Source of the DNA: Incurvaria masculella
Taxonomy: Eukaryota; Arthropoda; Insecta; Lepidoptera; Incurvariidae
NCBI GenBank assembly: GCA_946894095.1
Contig: OX335660.1
Location: 10,235,001 to 10,299,000, forward strand
DNA length: 64,000 nucleotides
Direction of reading: 5' to 3'
A program made the position numbers and the translations under genes. Within the stretch, counting starts at the first letter, position 1. Every line of letters begins with the position of its first letter. Of this stretch, positions 32,645-44,700 are shown piece after piece. Below the pieces are notes generated by a model. The model searched no databases. It was not told the DNA's origin and saw only the letters and a program-made list of their open reading frames with translations.

Positions 32645-33177
32645 AACCGACTTCAAAGAAAAAGCACTAAAAAGTAAAAAATAATTGCCATTTTTGTAGT
32701 TACGATTTTTGTTATTTTTTGAGTCAGCGTCAGCCGGGCACGCGCTGCGCCAATCAAGAGAACCTTGGGTACCTTGGCTGACACCGATTAAAAAAATAAC
32801 AAAAATCGTAACTACAAAAATGGCAATTATTTTTTAATTCTTTAGTGCTTTTTCTTTGAAGTCGGTTATTTTTTTTTTTGTTTTTTCTAATTTCTAAATT
32901 CTAATAAAAAAATAATCACCGAAATCGGTTGGCGTTATATTGAGTTATTCGTCCATTTGTCGCGCAATCTTAATACAAATTTAAGACTTATATGATTTTC
33001 TCATGGATATCATTGTCAGAACCAAATTAAAATGGGACCACTACTTGGGAAGCACTAGCTTTCATTTAAAAAAATAATCATCAAAATCGGTTCACCCAGG
33101 CAAAAGTTAGGAGGTAACAAACATAAAAAAAACATACGGACGAATTGATAACTTCCTCCTTTTTTGAAGTCGGTTAA
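32645..33177. mobile_element. Composite fold-back element, copy 2
   Basis: Same structure as 30372-30977, same orientation, 2.3 kb away. Ends AACCGACTTCA and TGAAGTCGGTT are inverted. Inner blocks AATCGGTTCACCCAGGC and GATAACTTCCTCC match the sequence at 52735-52880 in reverse. The palindromic half could fold into a stem of roughly 85 bp. Confidence 0.65.
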
Positions 33178-33606
33178 AAACGTGAAAAATGCTGCAATTT
33201 CCAAAATAAAATCTAAAATTCCGGTTTTAAAAACACTATCACTTTTGTTTCAGATATCAAATCGTCTGTTTTTAGTAGTATTAACACATATAAAGCGATA
33301 TTTTATTTTTATATATTTCGACGAGCTACACAAAATGTATGATATTTAATTTACTTTTATGATAAGTACTACGTGTAGTATGAAATTACTAACCTATCAA
33401 TTTTGATTTGATACAATTTCGTATCAATAATGACGAGGGCTCTATACACCCGAATTAAATTTCATTTTATTTTAGGTAAGTATTTTTAGTTAAATATTAT
33501 TAGTTTCTCGGTATTGGTCAAAATCTCATACGGGAATGTATTCTTACTTTATTGATAGGGCTGCTCTCAAACCATTATACTCTTTATTTTCTGTAGATGG
33601 TAGCAT

Positions 33607-34189
33607 TTAAGGTGGCCCATCCCGCTCATCTCCCCATACAAAAGGGGAAAGAAGATCACGCCCATATTTCTTGTCAGATATCCAAAATTTTGCTCAATAT
33701 AGCTTTATTTGATCGAACTAGATGTCTGATGACCATTGGCATTGTATAATTGTGTTTGGTTTCTAAGTTATAAGGTCCGAAAGTTCGCATTTTTCGCGCG
33801 TTTTATACAATAACTTTGGAGGTGGATTACGCAATGATAAAGTAAGAACATCTTAAAAAGATTAGTCATCAGACATAGCTTATTTAATCAAGATTTATAA
33901 TCTGTTTTTGTTTTGTTCGATTTTTCACTACAGCGGTCGTGGTTTACTTTTAACTATAAGTCGTTTTGAAATTAAAATTTTCGTAAATCTTACCAAATCA
34001 TACACTATGCACATTGTCTTTTTACCCGACTGCGAAAGAAGGAGGGTTATGTTTTTTGTGGACATGTTGCATCTTCCTCATCACGGAGCCTGTCTTATTC
34101 TTTGAAACCGAGAAGGTCCCAGAGCGCAACAGCACGGTTTTGTACCGTGCCCGCGAATGAGTTAGGGCCGCCGGGTTGGGCCACCTTAA
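33607..34189 (+). mobile_element. Non-autonomous DNA element with TTAA target sites
   Basis: Inverted ends GGTGGCCCA and TGGGCCACC are flanked on both sides by TTAA, the hallmark of piggyBac-type insertion. No transposase is left. Related copies lie at 42620-42746, 54878-55341 and 59462-59850, all reverse; the last is also flanked by TTAA on both sides. The piggyBac link is inferred from TTAA only. Confidence 0.65.
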
Positions 34190-34529
34190 AGGGATATGTA
34201 CATAACTATGTGATCAGCTCACTGTAGTAGTTTATGACAAAACTTATACATAGGTAGTATTAAAACCTAACGTGCAAGTGTTTCACAGTGTTTTGTTGCC
34301 ACTGGAGCAGTGCATCGCTTTAAGGTCCTTGTTTACGGTGACGCTTGGTTCGGGTTATCTCTTTCCCTAAAATATGGTCGAGAGAGGTAATGGCTGTGCC
34401 CGGCGTAATAGGTATTTACATAATTGTATGGGGATGACATTTCATTTGATGGACGACAAAATGTTTTCTGCCTTTTTTGCTCTAAATATGCCGAAGAACA
34501 GGTGGTTAACGTTTGGACCACACCGCCGT

Positions 34530-34990
34530 TAACACCCCGTATATTGGGCTAATATCACGACGGTGGGTGTAGCATAAACCATATATGTCTAGTTACAAAA
34601 AAAATGTTGTTGTTCCATGTGCATGAACATTTATTTATGTTAGGGTTAGGGTTAAACCTAAAAACAAAAACCCTTATGGGATAACTCCATTGTCTGTCCG
34701 TCTGTCTGTCTGCCGAGAGCCCTTTTCTCAGGAACGTGTGAAGGTATTAAGATCAAATTAATGTCAAATTATTAAGTCTTGGAGCGGAACAAAAATCAAG
34801 TTTCTATGTCAAAGCAATAAAAAAATACGGCCATTTATGCCGCATATTTTGACACTCGCAAATAAATAAAAACCTACATACGGGGTAGTTAAAATAAGCA
34901 TATCGAACATTCCGAAAATCGCTAATTTTTAGGTGTAGGTACATTAAAAAAACCCGTAAGTAATGAACGAACTATGTACTTTCAAAGTAC
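34530..34990. repeat. SINE tail piece and unrelated dispersed repeat
   Basis: 34545-34608 is the last part of the common SINE (GGGCTAATATCACGACGGTG, then GTCTAGTTACAAAAAAAA). 34640-34900 shows AGGGTTAGGGTTAAACC, a TCTGTCCGTCTGTCTGTC tract and GAGCCCTTTTCTCAGGAA, a style shared by insect dispersed repeats with a (GTCT)n core. No coding potential. Confidence 0.45.
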
Positions 34991-34991
34991 A

Positions 34992-35200
34992 GCAGACCTA
35001 TTCCTGGAATTCCGTAATCAGGAATCCTGAGAGACGCTTTTATAACGTTTTTAAAGTGATTTTCTTGACGAAAAGATTCCGGAGCATAATCTCGATTAAT
35101 CAAGGTTTTCCGTGTAATAAAATCGCTTTGAAAACCGCTATAAAAGCGGTTTTCTAGACTGAGGATTCCCGATTACGGAATTCCAGGAATAGGCCGGCTG
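34992..35200. mobile_element. MITE with CTATTCCTGGAATTCCG ends, copy 1
   Basis: Ends CCTATTCCTGGAATTCCGTA and its complement enclose about 209 bp with GAAAACCGCTATAAAAGCGG near the right end. Copies are at 42246-42419 (shorter) and 51100-51330 (diverged). 35201-36040 shows no gene or recognised repeat. Confidence 0.7.
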
Positions 35201-36044
35201 AACCCTCGGTGCGAGAGTCAGATTCGCACATTTTTAGTAGATGTTTTCGATACTTTTCAGTGGCACTTGAATATCTGCTTGCATCGTATACCCATTCTTC
35301 ATTCAATGTAAGTAGATATTTCAATTTCCATAGAATATATGTATATACTTGGACACAAAATACATATTTTACAAATGATGTAACGAATGTAAGTATACTT
35401 ACACCAAAATAGTAATGAACCTATTCGGCAGGTTCCCACCGACGACATTGAACTTATCAAAACTTTAGCATTGGATTGCACAACATAAAAAAACAATCGG
35501 TAATAAAAATATTTCGCTCATCAAGTCTTTAAATATCAATGTCAGTTATGTCTATATCCATATTATTATTATAATCATTCAAAATATAATGTTTCGTTTT
35601 CGATGCAACAGCGACGATAATCATTGTTGCATTAGAAGGTAATTTCGCATTGGAGGTAAAAGTTGCTTGGTTCGTGGACCCTGTTACCAGTATTTGACGT
35701 CATCTTTAACTCGAATGTCTTTTTTAAGGCTCGATATGACGCCAACCTCCAATATTTTGGGGTTATTTTTATTTTATCTCAGCGTCAGTTAAGAATAAAT
35801 ACCCGTGGAACGAGCAACATATCAAAGTTTAGACTATTATCTATTGTATGACCGTAAAATGGTGTCAATGCGTTGCTTTATTTTTAAATATGTTTGTAAA
35901 CACCTATTTACTAGGTTTTAAAGCCGGCGGCGGCGCTTAGAATTTTCTTTTTTGGGTGCATAGATCACATATTGATCTAGAGAATAAGCGTGAAATATAT
36001 AAAAAATCAATTTAAAAAGTAGACTTGACAGACGGTTTACAACC

Positions 36045-36230
36045 CGGTACCATCGCATTGGATGAACGATGGTCGAAGCGGCAATGAAGATTTTCCATGT
36101 TTTCCATTCAGTGCAATGTAGCCGAGTAATATAAGAAAATTCCTGGCAAGGCGCCTGGCTTCCATGTTGTTTGTTGGGCTAATATCATGACAGTTGGTAT
36201 TAGCTTTCCATGTCCAGATAAATAAAAAAA
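36045..36230 (+). mobile_element. SINE copy without head
   Basis: GGTACCATCGCATTGGATGA, GGTCGAAGCGGCAATGAAGA, GGGCTAATATCATGACAG and an A-rich end (36219-36230) match the SINE body. The A-tail runs straight into the palindrome at 36229-36285. Confidence 0.7.
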
Positions 36231-36285
36231 TCAATCGTTTCTATTTCTAACCAAACAATTTGGTTAGAAATAGAAACGATTGATT
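36229..36285. repeat. Perfect 27-bp-arm palindrome
   Basis: Arms of 27 bp (AATCAATCGTTTCTATTTCT and AACCAAA, and the exact complement) surround a 3-base loop CAA. Perfect pairing implies recent origin. It begins at the A-tail of a SINE. Confidence 0.9.
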
Positions 36286-36446
36286 TATTGGGATTTCACT
36301 GAACTTTCACAGAAAACAATTGGGTTAAGTTAGGTTGTGTACGTTGTGCAGTCAGGAAGACCTCTGATTGTTTTTTATTTCTTCACAAGAATCAAAACAT
36401 TCATTCATTCATATTAGGTGACATGACTTAGGTTTAGTTTATTGAA

Positions 36447-36599
36447 ATGCTGAGATTCATAAATATTACCTGCCCTTGGCTAAGCCAAAATTTGCCTTCC
36501 GACTGTCAGTTTTGACATGAAATGTATGGAACAAATTTGACAGTCGGAAGATATACTTTGGCTAAGCCAAGCACGAGTAAGGTCTATGAATCTCAGCAT
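36447..36599. mobile_element. Short MITE with ATGCTGAGATTCAT ends
   Basis: Terminal ATGCTGAGATTCATAAATAT and its inverted partner, plus inner GGCTAAGCCAAA and CTTCCGACTGTCA boxes that pair with GACAGTCGGAAG and TTTGGCTAAGCC, make an almost completely self-complementary 153-bp unit. Confidence 0.8.
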
Positions 36600-39500
36600 A
36601 AGAAAAATAAGCGATGTGCAATAGTCCGTGAAGATATAAAATACTTGACGTTTTAAACAACATGGCTACGACAATATTACTGCAACATTTGCACATAGCA
36701 AAGAATGTAGTCATGGAGGTGAAGAATTTTATTTCCTCACCATGGAGGTGTATTACTATGGACGTAGTACTTTTTATGAAATGTCAATTCGGTACCTAAT
36801 ATTTTGATGGCCTAAGTACTAACGCTAAAGCCGGCAAACACCCATGAGGTCACCACAAATCGTCGCGCGCCGCCGTGGTCGCACCTCCATCGCTCGTAAA
36901 ACTCGCATCATTTTAGGCTCTCCAAATGCCAATATATCACAAACGAAATATTACCTAAGCGGCCATAAAACGGACGATGTTTTTTGTGCTTCGAACGATT
37001 ATTGCACAGTTTTACGACAATGATTTAAGAATTAAGCTATTACTTATATTTATATGAGCAAATAATCGATTTTTCATGAGTCACCAATTCTAAACAATAT
37101 TGAATTTCGTGCATTTACAAATAGCTACTTAGAAGAAGATTTATGTGCCTAGATTGAACACAGAGATTAAATAACGATTGATAACATTTTAAAACATTTC
37201 AAACGGTTTCAAGTTACCCGAAATCCGACAAGTAACTAACGGTTACATTGAATATTTACATCTTATATCCGAAAGATAACTTTGGATTTTTTGTAACTGG
37301 AGGTGGTGGAACGACGTGCAAAATACGTGACTGTACTTAGTCACCGATGCATAACGCTGCTGGTGTCAGATTTTCGAGTCATTGACAAAAATCAAAATCG
37401 AGAAGTCGACGCCTGGATTATCTGCTCAGGAAAGCGAAAAGGAGTTAGTCACAGATAAAAGTGTGACGCTTTCGCCTGACGTCATCAAACATCAAATGTA
37501 ATATTAGTGTAGTCGCACGCTAATTATAATAATTAGAAAGGGATAACACTAGGGTGACACCTGGCTCTCAATTCATGAGCTCGAAAGCGTTGTGACAGAT
37601 GAGAATCTCATGAGTCGACCCCCTGAGCACTGAAACAGTCGCAATTTGATCACTCAAACTTGCGTTGCGTCAGAATTAGACTGAATTGTCGACTCGCGTT
37701 TCGAAGTAAGTACGATAAGATAAGTAAAATATACCGGTCCGAGTTTACTTCATTGATTGATTGATTGATTGAAAATTCTTTATTACGCCACAAAAAAAAA
37801 AAAAAATTACAAAAGAAAGTATAGTGCAATAACAACATAAGTGGGGCGCAAAGGCGGGCTTATCCCTCGCAGAGATTTCTTTCAGCCGACCTTTGGGTGT
37901 TTGAGAAGTTCAATAGGTATATATTCGTACATATAGGTATATAACCTACCGCGGTTTGGTTTGTTAGTTTGAGTATTAACCTAAAACTAAGTAATCATTT
38001 GGTACATGCATACATACATTAATTATGTAATAAACTTACTTAAAAATATTATAACAATAAACCTAGATATATAATATTGCATATATTTATCATCATTAAC
38101 AGGCTATCATTTTTCAAGTTGATGTCTTCACTAGCATCGTCTTACATCTAATCTGTGACGTCGATTTGGCACTTATTTCAGCGTCCGCACGGTTGTTACG
38201 TCTGAAATCTATGCACCGGAAACAGAGACAAATTTGAGATCTCTTTCTGTCATGCTGAAGTCAACCATAGAGTAAAAGGGACTTAGGAATTCGTTCTCTT
38301 TCCAGTGTTTACAATTGAGAGGAAACGACCGTACTCAAGGAATTTGTTTCATCGCACTGTAACTAATAATTATAGTAATTAGAAAGGGCCAAAATTAGGG
38401 TGACTCTAGTGAGAAAGTTTCACGCGATTAGCGATCATTTGAAGCAAAATCTTGCATTCTATAAAGCAAAATTATTTAAAAGAAATCATTTGAAGTGATC
38501 ATGAATAAGACGTATGGAAAGACACTGCGACTCCATTTACATTTATTAAATTAACAAATTCCAGCCAAAATAAGCAACTAATGCACTACTTCATTGCAGG
38601 TTGCCTATTTTAATCCTATAAATATATATTTTTAAGCCCAGACTTGGATCTGGGCTTAAAACATGCAAATAATATCTTTTTGGCAGTATAGCAATACATC
38701 GGTGCTCGGTCTATTACAAAATTGGGTTGGTCAAACTACGTTAGTGCCAATGATTTATAATTGGTCACAACAGTAACTACCGACGGAACCCTATATACCT
38801 CTTTGCACACACAAATTATTACAAATACACAACACTGGATTACTAACCCGCTATTTGAAGATGAAGCACAACGCAATGACGTTTACTCAAACATATAATT
38901 AGTACCAGCAGGTAAATGCAGGCATTGAGCAAGTTGTTTGATATTTGCAGTACAGTTCATCCAACTCTAATTTGCGATTCGCCATATTTCGCCATTTTGT
39001 TTTATAGAATGCAAGATAAATGTCACGTATATTATTATTATTGCTGACGGTACCTACCCGATTATGGTATGCGTCCAACGGAATTATATGAGGTGCCGAA
39101 TGTGATGCCGGCAACATTTGATTGCATTTATTTCTATGAGGGCGTAAATTGAACCACATTTATTGCATTTAAAAATAACTGAATAAACAGAATTTCTCAA
39201 AAAAAATTCTCCAAATATTCTAAAATGTAAAAAAAACGATAGAGCCCTAGATATATTTGAAACCTATAAATGTAAAAATCTGACGCTCCGATTATTTGTT
39301 AAAACTTTCTTTTGTCTATGAGAAATAAAAGAACTGGAGCCTAAAAGTTTTATTTTTTAAATAATAGCCAGTAATAATCTACAAACAAACTTTTTTGATT
39401 ATTGAAATTAGTTGCAGTTATTTCTAAATATAATTAAATGTTGTTTCACTTACGCCCTTTTCAAACTGAGCGTAATCTACTCTTATGGCGCCCTTACCAC

Positions 39501-39690
39501 TCCATATTGTACGGTCACGTAGTGTCATGTCGTACACGGGAAAGACAAAAAAATCCGAAGTACCTCTCACTGAAAGGTAGTCGCTAATATGACAGTAAAT
39601 CGTCTTTACTTACGCCATTAAAACATTGTCACTGCAATATCAAGAAATATATCACATGAGAATTTGCTTAAAATGAATTAAAATATTTTC
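36600..39690. other. Mostly single-copy intergenic DNA
   Basis: A reverse copy of the 14.6-kb MITE lies at about 38200-38340, a short GATT tetranucleotide tract at 37753-37772 and a poly-A at 37791-37806. The block 36830-36990 is GC-richer with CGTCGCGCGCCGCCG and could be regulatory. No coding exon was supported. Confidence 0.45.
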
Positions 39691-39694
39691 AATG

Positions 39695-39960
39695 CCAAAT
39701 GTTAAACAAATTTTTCACATGGCAACTGCCGTCGGCTTTCCGTCCGGAAAATTCGACCGACAAGCGCCTCCACCCCCCCTCGCACCGCCGCACCTCCGCG
39801 CTTCCCGCAGTAAACATTTTCGCCATTTTGTTTTCCCTGTGCGCGGGCGCAGGAGTTGCGATCTTGCAGCGTGTGGGTTTTCTTTTCATTTTTGGTTTGT
39901 TGGTGACGTTCCCGTCGTATTTAAGTGGTGAAAAGTTGATTGTGTATTTAGGTAACGAAT
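39695..39960 (+). promoter_or_regulatory. GC-rich island, possible kleisin promoter and 5' UTR exon
   Basis: A C-rich block (39760-39812), TTTTCGCCATTTTG at 39826-39839 and GCGCGGGCGCAGG at 39841-39853 precede a possible donor TTTAG|GTAACG at 39950. It lies 1.7 kb before the kleisin start codon, and the kleisin first coding exon has an acceptor-like TTTCTGTAG at 41590-41598, so a non-coding first exon here is plausible. On the minus strand ATGGCGAAAATG could instead start a frame for another gene. Confidence 0.35.
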
Positions 39961-40329
39961 TTGTAATTGGAAATTATTTTCATTATCGTCGCGGTGTGTG
40001 GTCAGTGAACATTTATTTTACAAGACATCAATGATTAGGCTGGTGTGTTTTATTATGTTTCCGTCGATTCTATGAATCATATTTTATTTTATACATTGCA
40101 GAAAAGTGATGGTGAGAGGTACATTTGTGGATTTAATTTTGATGCAGGCAGTTGGGCTAACGTCTAGACGCTTTCTGGTTCTTCAACGGAATTAACATCA
40201 TGCGCCATTATCTAAAAAAAGGAAAAATATATTTTAGACAGATGTACCGTTTAACCTAATTTTACAAATTAAAGTCTCCGGAATCCTTTCTAAAGAAGAA
40301 AAATTGTAATGTAATTGTTGAAATGTAAT

Positions 40330-40490
40330 TAAGGAATGGAACCTACAGTTTTACGTGGAATCTAAACCACGGCCAGCCTCAAATGCTGAAACCGGTCACC
40401 CACCTAGAACCCAACCGCGCTCAGAGTTGTTTCACCCAGCTTATCGAACCGCAAGGCGTCGCGCCACTGGGCTACCGAGGCTAATAGTAT
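40330..40490 (-). mobile_element. SINE head with 5S rRNA-like segment
   Basis: 40392-40434 (GGTCACCCACCTAGAACCCA, then ACCGCGCTCAGAGTTG) resembles the complement of the 5S rRNA internal region. It is flanked left by the SINE-body block ACAGTTTTACGTGGAATC and right by GCGTCGCGCCACTGGGCTAC. This is a diverged second example of the head seen more clearly at 43527-43573. Confidence 0.5.
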
Positions 40491-40862
40491 TCATTTATTA
40501 ATTTAACGACTTATACTGAATTTGATGAAACCTTATAAGAAAAATACGATGACTTTACTTTAGAGATAGATGTAATGTTGGTAGTGAGGGTTAGGTTGGT
40601 GGTTCACATTATTAATATTCATAAATGTTATTCTGTGAGCATTAGTGTTTGTAGCTCTGGTTTGTGTGTTTGTAATCAGGTTCAAGAGAAAGCATATTTT
40701 ATTATTTGTAAGAATAACTACAACTAGTTTTCGAATTTCAAAAAGATGAAAGATGCATTGTTGGTCTAGCTATTTTTTTTCTTGTTTCAAATTATTTTAT
40801 TTTATTTGCGAAAAAGAGTCTTATTCTGAATATTAGTAAACTCACAAAATAAAAACACTATT

Positions 40863-41001
40863 AGGGCCTTTTTCACCTACTTCTGATCACCAAACATTAA
40901 GGGCCTTTCTTAGCACCTTGCAATCAATACCAGTACAAGATTATCAGCGCTTTAGTAATAGAGGCCAAATAAATCAGCGCTTGGTGAAAACCAGGCTTAG
41001 A
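40863..41001. mobile_element. Short MITE, copy 1
   Basis: AGGGCCTTTTTCACCTACTT on the left and its imperfect complement GCTTGGTGAAAACCAGGC on the right bound 139 bp; the inner CTTGCAATCAATACCAGTAC is shared with 56650-56806. No coding capacity. Confidence 0.6.
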
Positions 41002-41318
41002 CCACTACAGTTTCGACATAATGAAATTAAATTACTCATACAGTGGAACGTACGGGGTCCTACAGTTTTACATGGATTCCGAACCATGGAAACAGCTCGC
41101 ATTCGCGATGAAATGCTCTTATCCAACTCATAAAGAAAAAGAAAAGGATTTCAACCCATAACAGCAGTAAAGACATCATTTCACTTTCAAATCGATCATA
41201 TCGATGGTGGGCAATGTGACATTCTGGTTGCACGTAAATAGGATGCTATAACACCAAATACCTGAAAGGTACACCTAAGTAGGTAAACAACTTGTATTCC
41301 ACCAGTCATCAATAAATG

Positions 41319-41573
41319 CGAAACCAAGCGCGAGTCGGACTCTCACACGAAGGGTTCCGTACAATCGTAAACGACTTAACACACAACAAATACGTTTTTT
41401 TACCTATCTGTTGTTATAGCGGCAAAATAAATACACACTCTGTGAAAATTTCAGCTGCCTACCTATTGCGGTTCATGAGATACAGCCCTGTGACAGACGG
41501 ACGGATGGACGGACAGTGGAGGCTTAGTAATAGGGTTCCGTTGGCACCCTTTCGGTACCGGAACCCTAAAAAG
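41319..41573 (-). mobile_element. Lepidopteran GGTTCCG-family repeat upstream of kleisin
   Basis: Reverse copy of 7411-7715: CAAGCGCGAGTCGGACTC at the left, GGACGGACAGTGG and GGGTTCCGTTGGCACCC at the right. It ends about 97 bp before the kleisin ATG, so it forms the flank of that exon. Confidence 0.7.
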
Positions 41574-41669
41574 TACATGCTATGTTTTATTTCTGTAGAT
41601 CTTAGGAAACACCAGCCGAATTTGACGCACCCGCCGCGCCGCCCAGATAGCCGCGCTGTGCGGGCCGCC

Positions 41670-41785
41670 ATGATATTCTTCAAGGAGCGGTGGCTGCGCA
41701 GGGGCGGCCGCTTTTGCGAGGTGTGGCTGGCGGCGCACGACGTGCGCGCGCAGCCCGCAGATCGGGAGCACCTCGTCGATGTCAG
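41670..41785 (+). CDS. Kleisin exon 1 with start codon
   Basis: ATG at 41670 sits in GCCGCCATGA, a strong initiation context, and begins MIFFKERWLRRGGRFCEVWL. WLAAH (residues 19-23) corresponds to the invariant WLAA of Rec8 and Rad21. Donor GTCAG|GTCAGC, phase 2. The frame stays open upstream, but kleisins begin at this Met. Confidence 0.78.
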
Positions 41786-44700
41786 GTCAGCCTCTTTTGT
41801 TTATTATATTACACAACCTCTCACATACACCCTAACTTTCTCACACATGCACACACCCTCATATTTCACGGTTAATACACCAATGTGGATAACAAACTAT
41901 TTATATTAATAGATACACAGAATCTAAAATGTTATTTTTAAATAAGGCGCCGGACGTGCCTTCTATGTCAGAGGTCGTGGGTTCAAATCCTGTTCCTGTT
42001 CATGCACCACTTCTTTTATCTTTCTGAGTTGGATAAGTGCATTTCGTTACCAATGCGAGCTGTTTTATGGTTCGAAATCCATATAAAGCTATAGGTGCCG
42101 TTCCCCTACTAGGTGGTAGGATTAAACCCGCCCTGGTTGGTACCATCGCATCAGATGAAAATGTGGTCAAAACGGCAATGAAAAAGTTTCCATGGTGCGT
42201 TAGAGTGTATCATGACGGTGGGTGTGGTATTAGTCATCCATGTCCTGCAGGTCTATTCCTGGAATTCCGTATTTAGGGAGTCTAGAAAACCGCTTATACG
42301 GCGGTTTTTAAAGCTTTTTTAAAGAGTTTACGTCGAAACAATCGCTTTGAAAACTGCTTTAAAAGCGGTTTTATAGACTCAGGATTCCTGATTACGGAAT
42401 TCTGGGAATAGAGCTGCAGTTACTTGACAGAGGGAAATTCTCGTGATACGTGATACCGTGTGATTTCAGCGCGGACCTGGCCCAACTGCTCGCACCCCCG
42501 CCTCACCGCCCGCGTGCGTCTCTGCGACTCGCGTCGGCCCTGGTGCTCGGCACAGCACGACGCGCCAGGGAGCTCGCCGACGAATTGCTGCACAGTGAGT
42601 GTACACGCTATCACGCTATTTAACCAGACATCTAGTTCGATCAAATAAAGCTGTTTTGAGCAAAACTTGGGATCTCTGACAAGAAATATGGGCGTGATCT
42701 TCTTTCCCCGTTTGTATGGGGAGTTGAGCGAGTTGGCCCACCTTAAGAGGGCAACGGCTACCTCCTGCGTTCTTGTGTCTCGCGTCTGCATTGGTGCCGT
42801 TGCATAAGTACCCGGGACCGCACCACCGCCTTACTGCGAAGTCTACATCAGAACGACCGCCGCTCGCTTGGATGTTTCTCGAAAGCCCAAGGGCTTCGTC
42901 GGGCATTTCGTATTTGAAGGCCTGGCGTCCGTTATAATTGCTGCGCTTTACTTAAAAATATAACATATTAAAAAATAATTCTTTTTATTTTTCAGGTTGT
43001 TCTCTGGTTTTGGAGCGGCTAGACAAACGCAATAAATTCGAAACTATCACTGGTAGCTATAAAACATATTATTTGAGGTTTGAGATGACGGTGTAGATAT
43101 TAAGATACATGAATAATATTGGCTTCTTACGTTAGTCATAAATTATATTAGACTCAATAATAATTCCATGCAGTTTTCATGCTTAGATGTTTCATTCACG
43201 GTAAAAAATTAAGCGAGTAGGGCCCAAGTGTATATTTTTTTTTATGTGACTGGACATGGATGGCTAATACCACAAGTTCTGTCATGGTATTAGCCCAACA
43301 CACCACATGGGAACTAGGTGCAATGCCAGGACCTTCCTTATATTGCACGGCTACATTGAACTGGATGGAAAACACGGACAATTTTCATTGCCGCTTCGAC
43401 CATCGTTCATCCAATGCGATGGTACCAACCCGGGCGGGATAAACCCTACCACCTAGTAAGTAAAGAAGGGGACCTACAGCTTAACGTGGAATCCGAACCA
43501 CGGCCAGCCTCTCTCAACGGTCGAATGGTCACCCATCCAAGACCAGACCGGACCCAGCGTTGCTTAACTTCGGAGAGCGAGAGAGGAGAGACGTAGCAAA
43601 TGATGTGAAAAATACTTGCTTTTTTAGGTATATCGAACTATTAATTCAAATAAAAATATTGCAATTAATATGTATAGCAAAATCGCGTCTCTATCGTCCC
43701 TTTCCACTACCTCCAGCTGAAAAAATCCTAAAGTTACGATTCGGTTATACCACGTAAATATGCAACCGAAAGTTACTTATCAGATTTCAGGTTATTAGAC
43801 GTTATTTTCACTCGAGATCATACATTAAATTATAATTCTTGCAATTCACGAAGTCTAGTGAGCTTAACTTGCATTAAACGCGTATATGCATACATGTCAA
43901 AGTGTGCGTAAGAGCGAGCTCGGGTTTGAATATCATTTACCTGTACTGTTTTACGCTAACCATACCCGAGCTCGCTCTTACGCACACTTTGACATATATG
44001 CAGATATATGTTTAATACAAGTAAAGTCCACTAGACTTCGTGAATTGAAATAACTATACATGAAAAGATGTGAGACAAGTCGCCTAATAACGTAACGTGA
44101 CTTATTACAACGTGAGTAGTCTTCAGAATTTGAAAAAGTTGAATGTTGACATCAATTCCACATCAAGTCAAGCTATATATGAAACATAGAATAGTAAATT
44201 TAGAACGATCAGATTCTGTGCTCAAACTTTTGAGGTTCCCCTCAGATGTATGGAATTTTATATTTTAAATACAGCTAAATAATTAATTTATCTTTCATCT
44301 TTTTTAAATTTCAAAATCCGTTGTATTTATTTTTAAAAAAATATAAAATGTGCTTTCACTTACGCCCTTATGGAACTGAATGTGGTCAGGTGCTAACACC
44401 CCCTTAAATGCATAGAGAATAATCCGAAATAGACGTGTTAACTCTTGACCTCTCCACCATCCCGGAGCGAAATCTATGACTTCTGGATGTTTGCACTTGT
44501 GTTTCAATTTATAACTTTCATTACAATAAGTGCAATGATAAAAATAATGATTATTTAAGTTGCCTTCATATTACAGATGAAACAAGAGAAAATCCTAGCT
44601 CAGAACAAACAAGTCGAGTTGAATCGAAGACCTATGATACATCTGCAGAAAATCTCGAAGAACAATCTAAACGTGACACAGAACACTCAGACAGAGATAT

